Program-made: the position numbers and the translations under genes | NCBI GenBank assembly: GCA_020860885.1 | Contig: JAJBTS010000370.1 | Coordinates: 1 to 8,036 of the forward strand | Length of the DNA stretch: 8,036 bases | Direction: 5' to 3' | Origin: Bacteroidales bacterium | Lineage (GTDB): Bacteria; Bacteroidota; Bacteroidia; Bacteroidales; Azobacteroidaceae | The notes under the pieces: model-generated | The model's input: only the letters and a program-made list of their open reading frames with translations | What the model was told of the DNA's origin: nothing | The model's database searches: none | In this document: positions 1 to 7,289 of the stretch, piece by piece | Position numbering within the stretch: position 1 is the stretch's first letter | Layout: each line of letters opens with the position of its first letter

Positions 1-4
1 TCCT

Positions 5-1963
5 TTAGTTCTTTATTATTTTAACAGACTGTCCGTTAATTTTTACAAAATATATTCCTGACAAAAGAGAATTTGCGTCGATAATTGTTTCTAAATCTAT
101 CAACTGAATTCTTTTTACTAAATCTCCACCCGAAGAATAAATCTCCAATGTTTCATTCGTGAATTTTTCCGGAATTGTTACTATGAGTATATCTATAAAA
201 GGATTAGGATAAGCTACGAACGATAAATTTGTTTCTTTACCTTCTATCTGAGTCTGGCCTGTATAATCTGACAATCCTTTAATTCCTTTTCCTATGATCG
301 ATACAGTCCGGGGTGCCTGAGGATGATTAACTACAAATTCCACATGATAATCACGCTCTTCTGTAGGAGTAAAGTGAACTTCCAGTTCACCCGTAACCTT
401 TATCGGATCATAAGAAACTATTTCGACGTTAAAAGCAGCAATATCTTTTTCATTCCCTCTTAATGAATAGGAGGCAGGATCTTCCAAATCAATACCTGAC
501 ACTGTGAATTGCCATACATAACTTGTTTCATTAAGCTCTGTATCTTCCATAACAATCGTATCGGATGATACGGTTAGATTATAACCTTTTAAAGAAACAA
601 TTTTATCTTCAACACCCGGAGTAGATATTTTCAAATTAGCAATTGAAGGCATCCAGGTTGTAGAAGTAAAAGTAACACCTAAAACACCTCCTGATTGGGA
701 GTCCCAGGAAACTTCCCTTATCTTAAAGGCTGAAGCATCAGAGCCATCATCCCAAACATAACTGATCTCACCTGTTAAATCAGTTCCGGAAACATGGATA
801 TATTTCTCTTCCGAAGAAGTTCCTAATGGACAATTAAGAAAATCCAATTCCGTAATATCAACCATCAATTCCGGAGAAACAGGAGTCAAAGTACCTATTC
901 CTGTAATAAAAATAGAATCTGATTCTATATCTCCTGCAAAAACTCTCAGGTAAATAGAAGATACGGAAGTCGATGCAGGAGTAAAAGTTATCTTTACATC
1001 GCCACCCGTCCGAGGATTCCAATTCACTCTTTCCATTTGAAATTCTTCCTGGGAATAAGTACCGGTTATTTCTATATCTAAATCGTTAACAAGGTTTTTT
1101 CCTGCAATTTTTATGATTTTCTCTTTGCTTGTATTTATTACTACTTTTCCAAAGTTAACAGAAGAAGTTGATACGGTAAGTTGAGGAAGAGGACATGTTC
1201 CCTTCAGTCTTATCGTTTTACTTACAGCACCTTCGCTATTTATAACCAAAGATGCATCGTAAGTACGTATTTCATCCGGAGTAAAACTGATGTCTAAAGT
1301 ACCTCCAGCATCCTCATTCCAATGGATTTCCTCCACATCAAAATAAGAAGCGTCCTGACCAATCAAACTGTATTGCACCGCATGCGTAAGGTTACTTGTT
1401 GAAATACAAATTTCTCTTACCCATGATGTAGAGTCTTTTGGAGTATCCGAAAACTCTAAGTCTCTTGCATCTATTCTTATATAAGGGATCGTATCCAGAA
1501 CCCCCTTTCCCGACAGATAAATTCTTTTTGTAACCATAAAATTATTAAGATACAGGATAGCCGTATAATCTTTTTCATACTCAGGATTAAAAGAGATTTT
1601 CAGGTTACCAGTATAAGTTTCGCTATCATAAAAAGTTTCTTCTATCTTAAATGCAGAGATATCGGAAAAATCCGAATGAGGTTCAATAGATGCTTTAGCC
1701 GGATCAAAACCAACCATATTAATTGTGAATATTTCACTCGTTTGATCTACATATATATCTTCGAAATTTATACTATTTACATCCGTATCACAACAAATTC
1801 CTACGATTGGAATAATTATAGGTTCGATCCCTTCCGTCCGAACTACTAAATTTGCATAATAAACCCGGGATTTACCTGGCCTAAACTCAATATTTATTTT
1901 ATTATCTTCTTGAAAAGGCCCCCATTCTCCATTTTGCACCTTTAAAATACACCGCGTCATCAC
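5..1963 (-). CDS. T9SS-sorted surface protein with Ig-like repeats, C-terminal part (frameshifted from its N-terminus)
   Basis: This is the C-terminal 652 codons of a secreted repeat protein. The reading frame opens at GTG 1963 (ATG at 1960), but this is very unlikely to be the true start, because the first ~57 residues complete the Ig-like repeat begun in the frame upstream. Five further repeats of about 95-100 residues follow, at roughly 57-155, 160-256, 261-357, 365-461 and 462-561. Each has an F-x-V-E-x-V-x-W/Y core, often followed by GG, then a strand ending in I-x-F-T/N-P, and a final L-x-G-K/T-G-like strand. They resemble choice-of-anchor D/ASH-type beta-sandwich domains. After a short linker, residues ~580-652 form a type A T9SS sorting domain: YPNPF at 585-589, LEIYSSGGDLV, LLSGIYFVKI, and the basic ending KIIKN. 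In this family that domain directs export through the outer membrane and surface anchoring. Ligand and role are unknown. Removing one base joins it to the fragment beginning at 2186, giving 726 residues. The frameshift may be a genuine mutation or a sequence error. Confidence 0.85.
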   Translation of the reverse strand: MMTRCILKVQNGEWGPFQEDNKINIEFRPGKSRVYYANLVVRTEGIEPIIIPIVGICCDTDVNSINFEDIYVDQTSEIFTINMVGFDPAKASIEPHSDFSDISAFKIEETFYDSETYTGNLKISFNPEYEKDYTAILYLNNFMVTKRIYLSGKGVLDTIPYIRIDARDLEFSDTPKDSTSWVREICISTSNLTHAVQYSLIGQDASYFDVEEIHWNEDAGGTLDISFTPDEIRTYDASLVINSEGAVSKTIRLKGTCPLPQLTVSTSSVNFGKVVINTSKEKIIKIAGKNLVNDLDIEITGTYSQEEFQMERVNWNPRTGGDVKITFTPASTSVSSIYLRVFAGDIESDSIFITGIGTLTPVSPELMVDITELDFLNCPLGTSSEEKYIHVSGTDLTGEISYVWDDGSDASAFKIREVSWDSQSGGVLGVTFTSTTWMPSIANLKISTPGVEDKIVSLKGYNLTVSSDTIVMEDTELNETSYVWQFTVSGIDLEDPASYSLRGNEKDIAAFNVEIVSYDPIKVTGELEVHFTPTEERDYHVEFVVNHPQAPRTVSIIGKGIKGLSDYTGQTQIEGKETNLSFVAYPNPFIDILIVTIPEKFTNETLEIYSSGGDLVKRIQLIDLETIIDANSLLSGIYFVKINGQSVKIIKN

Positions 1964-2087
1964 CTTCTATGGTACACCTTACATCCCCTATTAAATTATT
2001 ACACTCAGCAGTGATGGTTTTTATTCTATTTCCTCCCGAAAAATATATTTTTTCCGTCCCATAACTGGCATGATTGATTACTACTGT
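281..2087 (-). repeat. Six tandem Ig-like protein repeats
   Basis: These are six divergent repeats within the split surface protein gene, seen at the amino-acid level. Approximate first bases in coding order are 2087, 1795, 1486, 1183, 871 and 580. The shared pattern is: a strand such as VNFGKV or LDFLNC; a hydrophobic strand ending in V/I-S/A-G; F-x-(V/I/M)-E-x-x-x-(W/Y); usually GG; a strand ending in (I/V)-x-F-(T/N)-P; Y-x-A-x-L-x-I; and a closing I-x-L-x-G. The first repeat spans the frameshift. Divergence between copies suggests old duplications rather than recent slippage. Confidence 0.7.
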
Positions 2088-2186
2088 GGGAGTAGTCTCT
2101 GCCAATTCATTTTTCTTTTCCGAGGCATTTGCCGGGAAAACCAATAAAAAAGATAAAAAGAATAATAAAGAGTATGTTTGTTTCAT
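1902..2186 (-). CDS. N-terminal fragment of the same T9SS surface protein (signal peptide plus half of the first Ig-like repeat)
   Basis: I place the start at ATG 2186 rather than at the in-frame TTG two codons earlier. The protein then opens with MKQTYS, a hydrophobic core at residues ~7-17, and a probable signal peptidase I site after FPANA (residue 21), so it is exported across the inner membrane. From about residue 34 it enters an Ig-like domain (TVVINHAS, a KIYFSGGN strand, then NNLIGDV). This aligns with the corresponding parts of the downstream repeats, for example NLVNDLDIEITG and DLTGEISYVW. The alignment breaks after DAVYFK. The frame then reads GAKWRMGAFSRR and stops at 1902-1904, while the +1 frame reads VQNGEWGPFQ and carries the rest of the same repeat. 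The fragment therefore lacks its own complete domain and sorting signal and would not be functional alone. The leader upstream of 2186 is A-rich with no Shine-Dalgarno motif, normal for Bacteroidota. No promoter is clearly recognisable. Confidence 0.75.
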   Translation of the reverse strand: MKQTYSLLFFLSFLLVFPANASEKKNELAETTPTVVINHASYGTEKIYFSGGNRIKTITAECNNLIGDVRCTIEGDDAVYFKGAKWRMGAFSRR

Positions 2187-2264
2187 TTTCAAGTTCTTTA
2201 AGTTGTTTCTAAAAATTGTTAAGAATAATTAATTTTAACAGCAAAAACCATACCGAAAGGACAT

Positions 2265-2305
2265 AAAAAAAGTGCAATATTTACGGATAAATACTGCACT
2301 TTTTT
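2265..2305 (-). terminator. groEL rho-independent terminator (likely bidirectional)
   Basis: A near-perfect hairpin begins 28 bp beyond the groEL stop codon. Arm 2272-2276 (GTGCA) pairs with 2295-2299 (TGCAC). After one A/C mismatch, TATTTA at 2278-2283 pairs with TAAATA at 2288-2293 around a CGGA tetraloop. Seven A at 2265-2271 and six T at 2300-2305 flank it, giving a U-run in the minus-strand transcript and also in the opposite direction. It separates the chaperonin operon from the surface-protein gene. Confidence 0.85.
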
Positions 2306-2332
2306 AAGTATAACAATTTGTTTAGAGAGGAA

Positions 2333-3979
<1,647 letters not shown>

Positions 3980-4001
3980 TTATAGTTTTATTCTGTTATT
4001 A

Positions 4002-4034
4002 AACACAAAAAGCTGACATTCTTAAAGAATCAGC
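4002..4034 (-). terminator. Terminator-like hairpin between groES and groEL
   Basis: On the minus strand, 11 nt after the groES stop, GCTG at 4034-4031 pairs with CAGC at 4015-4012. ATTCT at 4030-4026 pairs with AGAAT at 4022-4018 around a TTA loop, with a 2-nt GT bulge on the 3' arm. The sequence TTTTTGTGTTT follows immediately. Hairpin plus T-rich tail is the layout of a weak intrinsic terminator. Within an operon it could partly attenuate groEL, protect the groES 3' end, or mark a processing site. The structure was found by eye and no folding energy was computed. Confidence 0.5.
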
Positions 4035-4045
4035 ACCTGAGCTTA

Positions 4046-4315
4046 TTAGATTATTGCTAAAACGTCTGATTGACGCATGATAAGGTATTGTTCGCCTTCC
4101 AGTTCTATTTCAGTTCCGGCGTATTTGCCGTAAAGAACTTTGTCTCCTGCTTTCAGGATCATTTCTTCATCTTTTGTTCCGTTACCGGCTGCAATTACTT
4201 CTCCTTTTAAAGGTTTTTCTTTTGCCGAATCAGGGATAATAATACCTCCAATTGTTTTTTCTTCAGCTGCGGCTGGCTTAACCAGCACTCTGTCTGCTAA
4301 TGGTTTAATGTTCAT
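4046..4315 (-). CDS. groES: Co-chaperonin GroES (Hsp10)
   Basis: Complete 89-residue GroES, the heptameric lid that binds the GroEL apical domains in the presence of ATP. The start [14 protein letters not shown] is the family's standard N-terminus. The mobile loop lies at about 17-33, with the GroEL-contacting hydrophobic segment GGIIIP at 23-28. [10 protein letters not shown] at 37-46, the segment [18 protein letters not shown], and the C-terminal DVLAII are all conserved family signatures. It is the first gene of groES-groEL. The 162-bp upstream spacer shows no CIRCE operator, so HrcA-type control is not supported by the sequence. The leader next to the ATG is very A/T-rich with no Shine-Dalgarno motif. 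Confidence 0.98.
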   Translation of the reverse strand: MNIKPLADRVLVKPAAAEEKTIGGIIIPDSAKEKPLKGEVIAAGNGTKDEEMILKAGDKVLYGKYAGTEIELEGEQYLIMRQSDVLAII

Positions 4316-4364
4316 GATTAAAAAAATTTATTTGTTATTAATATTTTAAATTATCATTACGTTT

Positions 4365-4396
4365 CAAAGCACTGCGAAGAGTATGCCATATACAAA
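4365..4396 (-). promoter_or_regulatory. groES: Possible groES promoter (Bacteroidota -33/-7 type)
   Basis: On the minus strand, TTTG at 4396-4393 is followed after 20 bp by GTGCTTTG at 4372-4365. The Bacteroidota sigma-ABfr-type consensus is TTTG, 19-21 bp, TAnnTTTG. Spacing and the TTTG half agree, but the leading TA is missing. Transcription would begin near 4359, giving a leader of about 45 nt. An overlapping alternative is TTTG at 4408-4405 with a poorer -7 box. This is a weak call. Confidence 0.25.
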
Positions 4397-4425
4397 AAAC
4401 TGACAAATTGACTTCGCTGGTGTCA
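4393..4425 (-). terminator. Weak candidate terminator after hisS
   Basis: TGACA at 4425-4421 and TGTCA at 4405-4401 (minus strand) form a 5-bp stem around a 15-nt loop, followed by G and six T (4399-4394). It lies about 50 bp past the hisS stop, the expected place, but the stem is short and the loop long. Its T-run overlaps the -33 element proposed for groES. Nearby, TACAAT/ATTGTA at 4437-4451 is another short AT-rich inverted repeat without a T-run. Confidence 0.3.
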
Positions 4426-4477
4426 TATTAACACGATACAATTCTATTGTAGAAAATGAGAAAAAGGATAAATTGTT

Positions 4478-5839
4478 TTACTCTGAGAAATAATCAATGA
4501 ATTTGTTTTGAGGAATAGATTGTTGTTCTCCCGTTTTCATATTCTTTATAAGAAATACTTTTTCCTGAATTTCTGTTTCTCCGGCTATTACCACAAAAGC
4601 AATATTATTCGCATCTGCATAAGACATCTGCTTTTTCATTTTAACGGCTTCCGGAAATATCTCTGCATTAACGCCATTCTTGCGTAACTGATACAGATAA
4701 GGAAAGATATGATCTTCTTCTTTTTCTCCAAAATTCACAAACAGGACTTTTGTTTTCTGTGCAGATCCTGCTGGATAAAGATTTAATTGATTCAAAACAT
4801 CAAAGATACGGTCCGCCCCGAAAGAGATGCCTACTCCCGATACTCCGGGCATGCCGAAAACCCCTGTCAGATTGTCGTAACGGCCCCCTCCTGTGATACT
4901 CCCGATCTGTACATCCAGCGCTTTTACTTCAAAAATAGCTCCCGTGTAATAGTTCAAGCCTCTGGCCAGGGTAAGATCCATTTCCAATTCGGAATTCATA
5001 CCGACAATTTCAATTTTATCGAGTATCTTTTCCATTTCCAGTACTCCTGTCATTCCTATTTCTGAAGAGTGCAGTTCTCTCTTTAAAATTTGTAGTTTTT
5101 CCCGATTCGATCCTTTCAATAAGATAATTGGTTGAAGTTTAGCTATCGCTGAATCTGCAATACCTTTTGCAGCCAATTCTGCATTAACATTCTCCAACCC
5201 TATTTTATCCAGTTTATCTATTGCAACAGTAATATCAACTATTTTCTCTGCTTCTCCGATAATTTCTGCAATTCCGGATAAGATTTTACGGTTATTCATT
5301 TTAATACAGACACGAATACCGAATCGTTTATAAACTTCATCCGTCATCTGTATCAGTTCTACTTCATTCAATAAAGAATCAGAACCTACAATATCGGCAT
5401 CGCATTGAAAAAATTCACGGTAACGGCCTTTTTGGGGTCGGTCTGCCCTCCACACAGGCTGTATCTGGAACCTTCTGAAAGGAAAAGATATTTCATTTCT
5501 ATGCATTACGACGAAACGGGCAAAAGGCACAGTAAGATCGTAGCGAAGGCCTTTTTCACATATTTGATAGGTTAACCGGCTCAGATTCCTGTTTTCCAAA
5601 TCGTCTTCGTTAATTCCTTTCAGAAAATCACCTGAATTTAATATTTTAAATAATAATTTATCTCCTTCTTCTCCATATTTACCCATCAAGGTAGATAAAT
5701 TCTCCATAGCCGGAGTTTCTATTTGCTTGAACCCGTATAAATAAAATACACTGCGGATCGTATCAAAAATATAATTACGTTTCTCCATCTCTTCCGGAGA
5801 AAAATCACGAGTACCTTTCGGTATTGCCGGTTTTTGCAT
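4478..5839 (-). CDS. hisS: Histidine--tRNA ligase (histidyl-tRNA synthetase)
   Basis: Complete 453-residue class II aminoacyl-tRNA synthetase that charges tRNA-His with histidine in the cytoplasm. The start [17 protein letters not shown] is the typical HisRS opening. The catalytic core shows [14 protein letters not shown] at ~97-110, motif 2 around [20 protein letters not shown] (124-143), the two histidine-binding signatures [14 protein letters not shown] (292-305) and GGGRYDNL (317-324), and motif 3 [15 protein letters not shown] (335-349). The C-terminal anticodon-binding domain spans about 362-453, beginning KVLFVNFG. An insertion domain lies between motif 2 and the first His signature. 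Spacing and length match the family. It is divergent from the DUF4834-like gene and followed, on the same strand, by groES. No sign of damage. Confidence 0.98.
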   Translation of the reverse strand: MQKPAIPKGTRDFSPEEMEKRNYIFDTIRSVFYLYGFKQIETPAMENLSTLMGKYGEEGDKLLFKILNSGDFLKGINEDDLENRNLSRLTYQICEKGLRYDLTVPFARFVVMHRNEISFPFRRFQIQPVWRADRPQKGRYREFFQCDADIVGSDSLLNEVELIQMTDEVYKRFGIRVCIKMNNRKILSGIAEIIGEAEKIVDITVAIDKLDKIGLENVNAELAAKGIADSAIAKLQPIILLKGSNREKLQILKRELHSSEIGMTGVLEMEKILDKIEIVGMNSELEMDLTLARGLNYYTGAIFEVKALDVQIGSITGGGRYDNLTGVFGMPGVSGVGISFGADRIFDVLNQLNLYPAGSAQKTKVLFVNFGEKEEDHIFPYLYQLRKNGVNAEIFPEAVKMKKQMSYADANNIAFVVIAGETEIQEKVFLIKNMKTGEQQSIPQNKFIDYFSE

Positions 5840-5899
5840 ATTTTATAAATATTTTTTGATCTTTGTACTACAGAGCTCCTATAGCTACAGAAATTGTTT

Positions 5900-5907
5900 T
5901 ATCTTTG
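5900..5907 (+). promoter_or_regulatory. Candidate -7 box for the DUF4834-like gene
   Basis: TATCTTTG matches the Bacteroidota -7 consensus TAnnTTTG exactly and is followed by TA. It lies 28 bp before the ATG at 5936, which would leave a leader of roughly 20 nt. No TTTG -33 element occurs at the expected distance (CTCCT is there instead). The flanking 9-mer ATCTTTGTA occurs a second time at 5859-5867 in the same spacer, also on the plus strand. Confidence 0.4.
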
Positions 5908-5922
5908 TAATTAGCTTTAATA

Positions 5923-5930
5923 CAAAACTA
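5923..5930 (-). promoter_or_regulatory. hisS: Candidate -7 box for hisS
   Basis: On the minus strand TAGTTTTG, followed by TA, matches TAnnTTTG exactly. It would give hisS a leader of about 75-80 nt. No TTTG appears in the -33 region, which falls inside the divergent gene. This box and the plus-strand box at 5900-5907 are back to back, so the two promoters would compete for the same 100 bp. Confidence 0.35.
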
Positions 5931-5935
5931 AGAGA

Positions 5936-6178
5936 ATGCTTAATTTTCTATTTTTTATATTTTTAATTGTTATATTCTTTATATTCCTAGGGTTATCGCT
6001 TGTGCGCTGGTTCGTAGGAGGCATATTCGGCAAACGTCCGGACCAGTCTCATTCACAAACCTAACAGCAAAATCATACCAAAGATCACCAGACACGGCAA
6101 CAAACTCAATCTTCCGAGAAAAAAATTATTGATGCCGATGAGGGAGAATACATTGAATACGAAGAGATCAAAGATTAA
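5936..6178 (+). pseudogene. DUF4834-like small membrane protein, interrupted by an in-frame TAA
   Basis: This is the only plus-strand gene in the window, missed by simple ORF calling because the first open stretch is only 42 codons. It starts at ATG 5936 after a purine-rich AAGAGA. It encodes MLNFLFFIFLIVIFFIFLGL, a single membrane-spanning segment, then VRWFVGGIFGKRPDQSHSQT, then TAA at 6062-6064. Reading on in the same frame gives QQNHTKDHQTRQQTQSSEKK and a conserved-looking acidic tail, [19 protein letters not shown], ending at TAA 6176-6178. The whole, 80 codons including the interrupting TAA, has the architecture I associate with Bacteroidota DUF4834 proteins: N-terminal helix, polar Gln-rich linker, and EGEYV-Y/F-EEIKD end. 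The function of that family is unknown. One C-to-T change (CAA to TAA) in the Gln-rich linker would explain the break. The helix alone could still be made. Whether it is a true pseudogene or a base-call error cannot be decided here. Confidence 0.75.
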
Positions 6179-6759
6179 TTTCGACCTCTGATAAGATTCA
6201 TAAACTCTTCCCTTGTTTTAGCCTGATTAAATACCCCAGTAAAGTCAGAAGTAGTTGTTATAGAATTTTGCTTTTCCACGCCTCTCATCTGCATACACAT
6301 ATGTTGTGCTTCGATAACTACCATAACACCCAGAGGCTTCATGGTTTTCTGAATACATTTCTTTATTTGAGTAGTCATACGTTCCTGAATCTGTAAACGT
6401 CGGGCATACACATCTACAATTCTGGGAATTTTGCTTAATCCGGTAACTGCATTATCCGGGATATAGGCAACATGCGCCTTTCCAAAAAAAGGAAGCATAT
6501 GATGTTCACACATGGAAAAGAAGTCAATATCCTTAACAATTACCATTTGTTTGTAATCTTCAATAAAAATAGCCGAAGACAAGATAGCTCCCGGATCTTC
6601 TTTATATCCTTTTGTCAGGAACATCATTGCTTTTGCCACTCTTTCCGGTGTTTTGATCAAACCTTCTCTTTCAGGATCTTCTCCTAATAATTCCAATATC
6701 TTTCTGTAATGAAAAGCCAGTTCCTTTTTTCTCTCCAATTCTTCAGGAGTCCATTCCAT
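6175..6759 (-). CDS. folE: GTP cyclohydrolase I (FolE, type IA)
   Basis: Complete 194-residue zinc enzyme converting GTP to 7,8-dihydroneopterin triphosphate plus formate, the first step toward folate and pterins. The family's decamer is cytoplasmic. Zinc ligands are visible as Cys84 and His87 in [11 protein letters not shown] and Cys155 in [31 protein letters not shown] (108-127) and the nearby QERMTTQI are standard active-site segments, and the C-terminus has [13 protein letters not shown]. Conservation of all three zinc ligands marks it as the IA form rather than the metal-variable FolE2. The start at ATG 6759 lies 8 bp after the SPOR-gene stop. A purine-rich AGAGGAGAA inside the end of that upstream gene could serve as its ribosome site, implying co-transcription. 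Its stop codon overlaps that of the convergent DUF4834-like gene in a shared TTAA. Confidence 0.98.
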   Translation of the reverse strand: MEWTPEELERKKELAFHYRKILELLGEDPEREGLIKTPERVAKAMMFLTKGYKEDPGAILSSAIFIEDYKQMVIVKDIDFFSMCEHHMLPFFGKAHVAYIPDNAVTGLSKIPRIVDVYARRLQIQERMTTQIKKCIQKTMKPLGVMVVIEAQHMCMQMRGVEKQNSITTTSDFTGVFNQAKTREEFMNLIRGRN

Positions 6760-6767
6760 ATATTATA

Positions 6768-7268
6768 TTATTCTCCTCTTTCTACAGGAATTTTAATTTT
6801 ATCTACTACAATGTATATTTCTTTACCAAATTGAGGAAACTCTTTTTGAAGCTGTTGTTTAAATACTGTTGCTTCCTCTCGTGAAATAAAGTCTCCGGCG
6901 ACCAGTTTCCAGTTAGGAGCTTCATAAGTCAGATACGTTTTCAACTCCGGAAAAACATTCTCGATAGACGCTTTTCTGGATGAAGCTTCCGAACGGGCAC
7001 GACTGGGATTATTACCCATATAAATCTGCAAACGATAGCCTGTCCTTTCTATAAGATCATGATCTGCAGATAATATTTCTGTCTGGCTATTCGGTTTCCC
7101 TATAAGAGCTGTAATTGCCGGATCTGATTCAATATGAATAACTCCTTCCGAACCAGACGAGTTGGATTCTAATTCTATTATAATATTAGCCGATCTACTT
7201 TGAGCCTGTAATAAAGTACAGCAAAACAGACAACACAGTACAGTCAGGAAGGAGATTTTCTTTTTCAT
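6768..7268 (-). CDS. Secreted SPOR-domain protein
   Basis: Complete 166-residue protein with a Sec signal peptide (MKKK, hydrophobic core to about residue 20, likely cleavage after LLQA at 22, leaving QSRSAN). The signal contains four cysteines, but none sits in a convincing lipobox. Residues ~76-157 resemble a SPOR domain: TGYRLQIYMGNN-like first strand, an Ala/Arg-rich helix (RARSEASSRKASIENVFPE), then NWKLVAGDFISREEATVFKQ and a second helix with KEFPQF, ending in IYIVVDKI. In the family this fold binds denuded glycan strands of septal peptidoglycan, so a periplasmic cell-envelope or division role is inferred. The segment at 25-75 matches nothing I recognise. It lies 21 bp after tpiA and 8 bp before folE; I recall this trio as conserved in Bacteroidota. 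The gene appears intact. Confidence 0.88.
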   Translation of the reverse strand: MKKKISFLTVLCCLFCCTLLQAQSRSANIIIELESNSSGSEGVIHIESDPAITALIGKPNSQTEILSADHDLIERTGYRLQIYMGNNPSRARSEASSRKASIENVFPELKTYLTYEAPNWKLVAGDFISREEATVFKQQLQKEFPQFGKEIYIVVDKIKIPVERGE

Positions 7269-7289
7269 ATGGTTATATTAAATATCTAA

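Noticed and set aside
1937..1950. TATTTTAAAGG as a programmed ribosomal slippery site in the surface-protein gene
   Set aside because: It does not fit the X XXY YYZ heptamer, and the needed shift is +1, not -1. No supporting stop codon or pseudoknot was seen nearby.
1960..1963. GTG/ATG at 1963/1960 as the start of an independent gene
   Set aside because: It would begin in mid-repeat and lack a signal peptide, although the protein has a T9SS sorting domain that requires prior Sec export.
2187..2264. Promoter for the surface-protein gene
   Set aside because: TTTG occurs, but no TAnnTTTG-like box follows at the right spacing, so nothing there could be supported.
4369..4382. GCACT...GAGT as a possible CIRCE element upstream of groES
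   Set aside because: The half-sites are incomplete and separated by 5 instead of 9 bases, and the flanking TTA/TAA ends are missing.
6776..7268. SPOR protein as a lipoprotein because of cysteines in its signal sequence
   Set aside because: None of the cysteines lies in a recognisable L-x-(G/A/S)-C lipobox, and a standard cleavage site after LLQA fits better.
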